A DNA stretch of 42,881 nucleotides from NCBI GenBank assembly GCA_017642425.1, contig JAGCPB010000036.1, forward strand, positions 1 to 42,881. Direction: 5' to 3'. Below are positions 37,566-42,881 of this stretch, piece after piece. The notes under the pieces are model-generated. The model had not been told where the DNA came from. It searched no databases and was given only the letters and a program-made list of their open reading frames with translations. This DNA is from Bacteroidaceae bacterium (GTDB taxonomy: Bacteria; Bacteroidota; Bacteroidia; Bacteroidales; Bacteroidaceae). Positions within the stretch are counted from its first letter, which is position 1. Every line of letters begins with the position of its first letter. The position numbers were made by a program, and so were the translations under genes.

Positions 37566-38651
37566 TTACTCGTTTATGCTCTTTACATTGCCAGTCGTAG
37601 TATCAAAAGTGATTTTTGTATCGGCTTTCTTGCCCATCAATGTGCCCGATACCACTTCTACCTTACCGAACTGGGCTATCTGGATATCCTGCTCCAGGAA
37701 CTGTGCGCGGTTGTTATATATCTTTACCGATGCACGCCCGGGTATCCGGTAGTACAGGAACGGGGTGTCCTTCTTGAACTTGCTTGACTGTTTTTTCATC
37801 TGCTTTTCATCCACACTGTAGCCATCGGCCATTTTCCTGTCAGTGATGTCAATCCAGACAGGCTCTCCGGCAAGATTGTCTGCGGGGAGTACACCCAGTT
37901 TGCTTGAGAAACGGAACAGGACCTGCTTGCTTATGTTGGCATCGGGTGTGACATTTATGGTAAATGTCATATCCTCACTCTCACTTGTGCCTGTAAACAG
38001 CGTGAGCAATGCGGTTTCCTGAGTGGTAAGGGATTCAAGCATGTACTTGAGAGATTCTCCGTCAGTGGGAATGAAATCCGCCTGACCGCGGGTTATGGAG
38101 TTGCGGCTTTCGCGGATGCTGTAGATCTCTTTGGCGGTAAGTTCGGCCATCTTGGCTGTTGAACCGGCCATCAGAATCTCCTCGGTCATATAGTCCTGCG
38201 GGTTTATCTTTTTGGCCGGTTGTTTTGCGGACTCAGGTACAGCTTGTGCCGCAGGCTCCTTGGCACGGACATTCACGGCAGCCAGGATGCCGTCATTGGT
38301 CAGTTCTATGTATGGCCTGTCACCTTTCTGCGGGAAAGCCAGAGTGTAGAGGTTGTCCTTATCAGGTATGCCGTTAGCCGAAACACGTACATCGGTTATG
38401 CTCCAAACCTCTTCGGCCTTGTCCTTGACATCGTTCAGACGCAGGTAACGCTCGGCGTAACGTGAGAACTCGCCGGGTTTGAATGTCTGTTTTTGTACCG
38501 TCACGGTTACAGTAAGCTGGGTTTTGGGGAGCCAGTAAGATACGGCGTCCTGTGTTATGCCCGGCTGGTAGGGGGCGGACACTCCCTGTGCAAAAGCGGT
38601 CAGTACCATCAGTGACAGCCCTGTTGTAAGAGCCATTCTCTTTATTTTCAT
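37566..38651 (-). CDS. DUF4831 family secreted protein
   Basis: 361 residues with a signal peptide (ALTTGLSLMVLTAFAQG). The region VSYWLPKTQLTVTVTVQKQTFKPGEFSRYAERYL and ITDVRVSANGIPDKDNLYTLAF match DUF4831, a Bacteroidetes-specific family. The C-terminal half is beta-rich. Its role is unknown; a periplasmic or outer-membrane location is likely. Its ATG overlaps the stop of the upstream NAD(P)HX dehydratase gene (38648-38651), an odd pairing of a secreted protein with a metabolite-repair enzyme. Confidence 0.82.
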   Translation of the reverse strand: MKIKRMALTTGLSLMVLTAFAQGVSAPYQPGITQDAVSYWLPKTQLTVTVTVQKQTFKPGEFSRYAERYLRLNDVKDKAEEVWSITDVRVSANGIPDKDNLYTLAFPQKGDRPYIELTNDGILAAVNVRAKEPAAQAVPESAKQPAKKINPQDYMTEEILMAGSTAKMAELTAKEIYSIRESRNSITRGQADFIPTDGESLKYMLESLTTQETALLTLFTGTSESEDMTFTINVTPDANISKQVLFRFSSKLGVLPADNLAGEPVWIDITDRKMADGYSVDEKQMKKQSSKFKKDTPFLYYRIPGRASVKIYNNRAQFLEQDIQIAQFGKVEVVSGTLMGKKADTKITFDTTTGNVKSINE

Positions 38652-39508
38652 AGTTGTGTCGTTTTTTCTGTTTGTAACCAGGCCTGGGGCAGATGTCCGG
38701 CAATATCGGCCGATGTCATGGAGGTCATTCCAAGATCGCGTGCCGCCAGGTCTCCTGCAAGCCCGTGTATGTAAACCGATATAACTGCGGCCTGTTCCTG
38801 ATTATATCCTTGTGCAAGCAAAGCCAGGACGATACCGGTTAGCACATCGCCCGAACCAGCGGTTGCCATTCCGGGATTACCGGTAGTGTTTACGTACATG
38901 ATACCGGATGGAGAAACGGTCACGGTCGGGGCGCCCTTGACCACAACAGTTATTCCGTTCTCACGTGCCAGAGCCTTGGCTTTAAGGATCATCTCTGATT
39001 CATCGCTGAACGGACCTGTCAGGCGTTTGAGTTCGCCGGGGTGGGGCGTTATTACCGTTCCTGCGGGAACATATTCAAGCAGGTAGCGGTTACGGGATAT
39101 GATGTTAAGCGCATCGGCATCAAGCACCATGGGACAGACCGTTGTCTTGAGCAGTTTCTCCAATATGGCGGCCTGCGAATCGCCCTGTCCCAATCCCGGG
39201 CCTGCACCTACGGCATTGTATCGGCTCAGATCGGTGTTGGCATAAAGGTCATCGGCTGCTATTGTCATGGCCTCCGGAACGGAAATCTGGAGTATGTCAT
39301 TGTTGCAGGACGGCGAACAGACCGTAAGAAGCCCCACGCCGGAACGCAGGCATGCCCTTGCCGACAGTACTGCCGCACCTGCCATGCCGTGACTGCCGGC
39401 ATAGAGCAGTGCGTGGCCGAAAACTCCCTTGTGCGCCTTGGGGCTACGCGGTTTGAGCAAAGGCTGTACCCAATCCCGGCCAACATTAACGATACTGTCT
39501 TTATCCAT
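38648..39508 (-). CDS. nnrD: ADP-dependent NAD(P)H-hydrate dehydratase
   Basis: 286 residues, corresponding to the C-terminal (kinase-fold, YjeF_C) domain only. The N-terminal epimerase domain found in many bacterial YjeF/Nnr fusions is absent. Motifs: HKGVFGHALLYAGSHGMAGAAVLSARACLRSGVGLLTV, TPHPGELKRL, and the ADP-site GNPGMATAGSGDVLTGIVLALL. It repairs hydrated NADH and NADPH. Either the epimerase is elsewhere in the genome or the reaction relies on spontaneous epimerisation. A TACATTTGC promoter lies upstream at 39528-39536. Confidence 0.93.
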   Translation of the reverse strand: MDKDSIVNVGRDWVQPLLKPRSPKAHKGVFGHALLYAGSHGMAGAAVLSARACLRSGVGLLTVCSPSCNNDILQISVPEAMTIAADDLYANTDLSRYNAVGAGPGLGQGDSQAAILEKLLKTTVCPMVLDADALNIISRNRYLLEYVPAGTVITPHPGELKRLTGPFSDESEMILKAKALARENGITVVVKGAPTVTVSPSGIMYVNTTGNPGMATAGSGDVLTGIVLALLAQGYNQEQAAVISVYIHGLAGDLAARDLGMTSMTSADIAGHLPQAWLQTEKTTQL

Positions 39509-39527
39509 AGTTTGGCAATTGCACTTG

Positions 39528-39536
39528 GCAAATGTA
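39528..39536 (-). promoter_or_regulatory. -7 box for the nnrD-DUF4831 operon
   Basis: TACATTTGC on the minus strand, a perfect match about 20 bases before the ATG at 39508. Confidence 0.6.
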
Positions 39537-39634
39537 CGTTTATTTTGTTAAAAATGTGGCATTCTTGTTCCTGACGCTAATAAAATTGACAATAATATCC
39601 ATAGCGATGCGGTTTTTTAAGTAAATTCGCGTAA

Positions 39635-39643
39635 TATTTTTGC
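39635..39643 (+). promoter_or_regulatory. -7 box for hpt
   Basis: TATTTTTGC, a perfect match ending 7 bases before the ATG at 39651, so the leader is only a few bases long at most. Confidence 0.6.
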
Positions 39644-39650
39644 ATCAGAT

Positions 39651-40187
39651 ATGGGAACCATTCAGGTAAAGGACAGAGAGTTTGAGGTGTTCCTCAAGGA
39701 GGAGGACATCCAGAAGGAAATCAAAAGGGTAGCATCAGAAATAAATCGTGACTATGAGGGTAAGGAGCCGTTGTTCCTGTGCATCCTTAACGGTGCATTC
39801 ATGTTTGCGGCCGATCTGCTTAAGAATGTTACCGTTCCATGTAATGTGTCATTCGTCAAACTGGCCTCATACCAGGGTACTGACACCACAGGAAATATCA
39901 AGGAACTGATGGGATTGCAGGAATCAGTTGAGGGCCGTCATGTAATCATAGTTGAGGATATCGTTGATACCGGCTATACCATGCGTGACATTCTGGGCTC
40001 TCTTACCGATAAGAATGCCGCATCGGTCCAGGTATGCGCCCTGCTCTGCAAACCTGATAAACTTAAGGTTGACATTAACCTCAAGTATCTGGCCTTGAAC
40101 ATCCCTAATGGCTTTATTGTAGGATATGGCCTTGATTATGACGGATTCGGACGTAATTCACGTGATATTTATAGAATCATAAAGTAA
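39651..40187 (+). CDS. hpt: hypoxanthine phosphoribosyltransferase
   Basis: 178 residues. The PRPP-binding loop IIVEDIVDTGYTM, the CILNGAFMFAADLL strand and the KLASYQGT flexible loop identify the bacterial HPRT family. It converts hypoxanthine, and usually guanine, plus PRPP to IMP or GMP in the cytoplasm, complementing the purine permease nearby. It is first of the hpt-adk-obgE cluster, an order common in Bacteroidetes, with 18 bases to adk. Confidence 0.96.
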   Translation: MGTIQVKDREFEVFLKEEDIQKEIKRVASEINRDYEGKEPLFLCILNGAFMFAADLLKNVTVPCNVSFVKLASYQGTDTTGNIKELMGLQESVEGRHVIIVEDIVDTGYTMRDILGSLTDKNAASVQVCALLCKPDKLKVDINLKYLALNIPNGFIVGYGLDYDGFGRNSRDIYRIIK

Positions 40188-40205
40188 AAAACTCAAGTTT
40201 CAGTA

Positions 40206-40775
40206 ATGGACAACATAGTAATTTTTGGAGCTCCCGGTTCAGGCAAGGGAACTTACAGTGCTGCCCTGGTTGAGAAATTCGGTTATAACCACATATCTAC
40301 AGGTGATGTGCTCAGATCTGAGATAAAGGCCGGTACGGAACTTGGCAAGATTGCCGAACGCTACATTGAGAATGGCCAGCTTATTCCCGATGACCTTATC
40401 ATAGATATGCTTGCAAGCGTATATGACACCATGATTGACGGTCCCGGTGTGATATTTGACGGATTCCCCCGTACCATCGTTCAGGCAAAGGCTCTCAAGG
40501 AGATGCTGCAGGAACGCGGTGAGAAGATATCGGTCACTCTGAACCTGATAGTAAGTGAGGATGTACTTATGGAGCGCCTGCTAAACCGTGCCAAGATAGA
40601 GGGTCGTGCCGATGACAATGAAGAGACAATCAAGAAACGTTTCAATGTCTATTATACCCAGACCCATCCGCTTATTGAGTGGTTCAAGAAAGAGGGGGTG
40701 CTCTCCGAGTTCACTTTCAAGGGTGACAAGGACAAGATGATAGCTGAAATAATTGATAAGGTAGCCTCAATCTGA
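40206..40775 (+). CDS. adk: adenylate kinase (short form)
   Basis: 189 residues. P-loop [13 protein letters not shown]-binding [17 protein letters not shown], and a shortened LID ([20 protein letters not shown]) without the zinc-binding insert, so this is the short adenylate kinase of Bacteroidetes. It catalyses AMP + ATP to 2 ADP. It lies 18 bases after hpt and 16 before obgE. Confidence 0.97.
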   Translation: MDNIVIFGAPGSGKGTYSAALVEKFGYNHISTGDVLRSEIKAGTELGKIAERYIENGQLIPDDLIIDMLASVYDTMIDGPGVIFDGFPRTIVQAKALKEMLQERGEKISVTLNLIVSEDVLMERLLNRAKIEGRADDNEETIKKRFNVYYTQTHPLIEWFKKEGVLSEFTFKGDKDKMIAEIIDKVASI

Positions 40776-40791
40776 GCTACCTTTATTATAT

Positions 40792-41961
40792 ATGGCAGAA
40801 TCCAATTTTGTAGATTACGTCAAGATTTTTTGTCGTTCAGGCAAAGGAGGCAGGGGCTCGGCTCACCTTCGCCATGACAAGTATATTCCCAACGGCGGAC
40901 CGGACGGCGGCGACGGCGGTAAGGGCGGCAGTGTGATACTGAAAGGAAACCGCAACTACTGGACTCTGCTGCATCTGCGTTATGAGCGTCATGCTTTTGC
41001 TGAGAACGGCGGTAACGGCGGCAGCAACAAATGCTTTGGAAAAGACGGAAATGATGTAATCATAGAAGTACCCTGCGGTACCGTGGCATACGATGCCGAG
41101 ACCGGCGAATACCTGTGTGACATAACTGACGACGGTCAGGAGGCCATACTGCTTAAGGGCGGTCGCGGAGGTCTGGGCAACTGGCATTTCCGCACGGCTA
41201 CGCGTCAGGCGCCCCGTTTTGCCCAACCCGGAGAGCCTGCTCAGGAGCGCATGGTGGTACTTGAGCTCAAACTGCTGGCCGATGTAGGCCTGGTAGGATT
41301 CCCCAATGCCGGTAAATCAACGTTGCTTTCGGCCATATCGGCAGCCAAGCCCAAAATTGCAAACTATCCTTTTACCACACTTGAACCCAATCTGGGTATA
41401 GTATCGTATCGCGACGGCAAGTCATTCGTCATGGCCGATATCCCCGGCATCATTGAGGGTGCCAGCGAGGGTAAGGGGCTGGGCTTGCGCTTTCTGCGTC
41501 ATATAGAACGTAACTCCCTGTTGCTTTTCATGGTACCCGGTGATACCGATGACATAAAGCGTGAGTATGAGATCCTGCTCAACGAGTTGGCCCAGTTCAA
41601 TCCCGAGATGCTTGACAAGGAGCGTGTACTTGCCATAACCAAGTGTGATTTGATAGATGAAGAGCTCATGTCCATGCTTGAGCCTAACCTGCCTACCGAT
41701 ATACCGCATGTGTTCATATCGGGAGTGAGCGGACTGGGACTGCAGCAGCTAAAAGATGTTCTGTGGAAGGAACTGAACAGCGAGAGCAACAAGCTGGATG
41801 CCACATGGAAGACTGAGCATATAGTACACCGCTCAAAGGATGCCGGAGAGCTTCACAATGAACTGGTGGCGGCAGGAGCAGACTTTGAATTTGATTTTGA
41901 TGAACTGCCGGATGATGAATCCGATGATGATCTTGAGGAGGTTGAGGTAGAATTGGATTAA
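40792..41961 (+). CDS. obgE: GTPase Obg/CgtA
   Basis: 389 residues. The glycine-rich N-terminal Obg domain ([18 protein letters not shown] ... [15 protein letters not shown]), then the G domain with G1 [12 protein letters not shown]3 DIPGIIEGA and G4 TKCD. It ends in a strongly acidic tail ([14 protein letters not shown]). It is a ribosome-associated GTPase for 50S maturation and growth control. Last gene of the cluster. Confidence 0.97.
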   Translation: MAESNFVDYVKIFCRSGKGGRGSAHLRHDKYIPNGGPDGGDGGKGGSVILKGNRNYWTLLHLRYERHAFAENGGNGGSNKCFGKDGNDVIIEVPCGTVAYDAETGEYLCDITDDGQEAILLKGGRGGLGNWHFRTATRQAPRFAQPGEPAQERMVVLELKLLADVGLVGFPNAGKSTLLSAISAAKPKIANYPFTTLEPNLGIVSYRDGKSFVMADIPGIIEGASEGKGLGLRFLRHIERNSLLLFMVPGDTDDIKREYEILLNELAQFNPEMLDKERVLAITKCDLIDEELMSMLEPNLPTDIPHVFISGVSGLGLQQLKDVLWKELNSESNKLDATWKTEHIVHRSKDAGELHNELVAAGADFEFDFDELPDDESDDDLEEVEVELD

Positions 41962-42082
41962 AAAATTTTTTAAAAAAAGTTCTTTTCCTTTTTAACTTTC
42001 ATTTTTACGGTTTATATGATAGTTGTATGAATTTGTTTTAGAATTCACCTTTTACTAATTAATAACTTAAAACAAAACAGAA

Positions 42083-42745
42083 ATGAAAAAGATGTTTTTG
42101 GCAGCTGCCCTTCTGGCAGTAGTTTCTCTGGCCAACGCTCAGGCTCCGGCCGATGCTCCTTACGGAGTTAAGTCAGGTGTTTACACCATGTCAATGGCTT
42201 TCGGTGACAACGAGATGATCACTGAGTATTATTTTGACAACTACGGCCTTAAGACCGCTCAGGTATCAGAAGGTGGTGGTATGATGGGTATGGGCCAGGA
42301 AGGCAAGACCCGCACTATCACTGATAAGGATGGCGCTACAATCCGCATCAACGATGAGGCTAAGACTGCAACCAAGTTCCCCGCTGGTGGTTTTGGTGGT
42401 GGTTTTGGTGGCCAGCGTCCTCAGATCAACTGGAATAAGCTGACTGACCAGGTTAAGAAGGATAACAACATTAAGGAACTTGGCAAGGAGACTATCGCCG
42501 GTAAGGAGTGCACCAAGTACTCAATGACCACTGAAGGTTTCCAGGGCCCGCAGGAGCAGACTGTATGGATCTACAAAGGCATTCAGCTCAAGAGCGAGAC
42601 CAGCATGGGTGACTTCGGTACCTTTGGCGCAACTTGCAAGAAGTTCGAGGAGAAGGATGTTCCCGCTTCAATGTTCGAGGTTCCCGCCGGTGTAAAGGTT
42701 GAGGAGTTTGATTTCTCACAGATGGGTGGCTTCGGCGGTTTCTAA
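42083..42745 (+). CDS. secreted glycine-rich protein, DUF4412-like
   Basis: 220 residues with a signal peptide (FLAAALLAVVSLANAQ). The beta-rich body has a GFGGGFGGQR glycine/phenylalanine stretch near residue 105-115 and ends QMGGFGGF. The pattern GKECTKYSMTTEGFQGPQEQTVWIYKGIQLKSE resembles DUF4412-type periplasmic proteins, in which 'G..C..Y......W......P...' repeats occur. Function unknown. It has a 121-base AT-rich upstream region with no close -7 match and ends before a strong terminator. Confidence 0.75.
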   Translation: MKKMFLAAALLAVVSLANAQAPADAPYGVKSGVYTMSMAFGDNEMITEYYFDNYGLKTAQVSEGGGMMGMGQEGKTRTITDKDGATIRINDEAKTATKFPAGGFGGGFGGQRPQINWNKLTDQVKKDNNIKELGKETIAGKECTKYSMTTEGFQGPQEQTVWIYKGIQLKSETSMGDFGTFGATCKKFEEKDVPASMFEVPAGVKVEEFDFSQMGGFGGF

Positions 42746-42762
42746 TCAAGCCTAAAAAAAAG

Positions 42763-42800
42763 AAGAGGGTGACTAAAAAGTAGTCATCCTCTTTTTTTTG
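42763..42800 (+). terminator. terminator of the glycine-rich protein gene
   Basis: AAGAGGGTGACT with AGTCATCCTCTT (one mismatch) followed by T8. Confidence 0.85.
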
Positions 42801-42837
42801 TTTTTAACACAGGCCCATCTTTGTCTTGTGTTAAAAA
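42801..42837. repeat. 11-bp-arm inverted repeat
   Basis: TTTTTAACACA (42801-42811) and TGTGTTAAAAA (42827-42837) are perfect arms around 15 bases. It has an AT-rich outer part and no clear function; possibly an operator or a second terminator. Confidence 0.6.
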
Positions 42838-42848
42838 TGGAATAATAA

Positions 42849-42881
42849 TGGCTATTCTTTTGAATATCAAAGGAATAGCCA
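42849..42881. repeat. 15-bp-arm hairpin at the window end
   Basis: TGGCTATTCTTTTGA and TCAAAGGAATAGCCA pair with one G.U around a 3-base loop. It is cut by the window edge, so whether a T-run follows is unknown. Probably a terminator for a gene beyond the window. Confidence 0.6.

Overview
The window looks like a chromosomal segment of a gut or rumen Bacteroidales bacterium, most likely Prevotellaceae or a close relative. Many genes are preceded by the Bacteroidetes -7 box (TAnnTTTG or TAnnTTTGC) and lack a Shine-Dalgarno sequence. Secreted proteins have short signal peptides or lipoboxes, and families typical of the group are present (6-bladed beta-propeller lipoprotein, DUF5020, DUF4831, CBM20-MalQ, GH9, GH10). 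This assignment rests on gene content and promoter style, not on a marker-gene comparison.

Layout. 1-2934: end of an alpha/beta hydrolase, then envelope proteins on the minus strand. 2989-6078: minus-strand operon of a small-molecule kinase, a C4-dicarboxylate antiporter and a TIGR01212-type radical SAM protein. It diverges from a PatB-like C-S lyase across an 18-bp-arm palindrome. 7393-10418: prolyl oligopeptidase and lipoprotein operon. 10443-12270: queuosine salvage operon (precursor transporter, QueF, tRNA-editing protein) with a candidate preQ1 riboswitch in its leader. 12267-16165: five-gene minus-strand ABC operon (two ATPase-permease pairs plus a YtrA-type GntR regulator) bracketed by two copies of a 35-bp palindrome. 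16174-18144: GH10 xylanase and a DUF3298-like lipoprotein.

18345-23328 is an AT-rich integrative element of about 5 kb lodged at the 3' end of a tRNA-His gene. It has 11-bp direct repeats at both ends, a NUMOD3-like small protein, a gene II/X-like replication initiator, cargo on the opposite strand, a small serine recombinase, and a large serine recombinase preceded by a coupled 51-residue ORF. The large recombinase frame runs across the right repeat into the tRNA gene. Joining the two ends in silico gives it a different, longer C-terminus. Both the old and the new terminator of the tRNA are still visible.

23400-33791 is ordinary chromosome. It has two small LWN proteins, a GH9 / sodium-alanine symporter / potassium channel operon, an ffh-folD-capA operon, and malQ. 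Between ffh and malQ lies an unexplained 192-bp structured element with 21-bp terminal inverted repeats. 33919-37547 is a nucleobase uptake cluster (UraA-like permease, Tsx-like outer-membrane channel, purine permease). 37566-39508 holds DUF4831 and NAD(P)HX dehydratase. 39635-41961 is the hpt-adk-obgE housekeeping cluster, followed by a secreted glycine-rich protein.

Most of the window is housekeeping, transport and polysaccharide use. The least explained parts are the tRNA-His element with its recombinase-tail switch, the candidate preQ1 switch, the paired palindromes around the ABC operon, and the 192-bp structured element.
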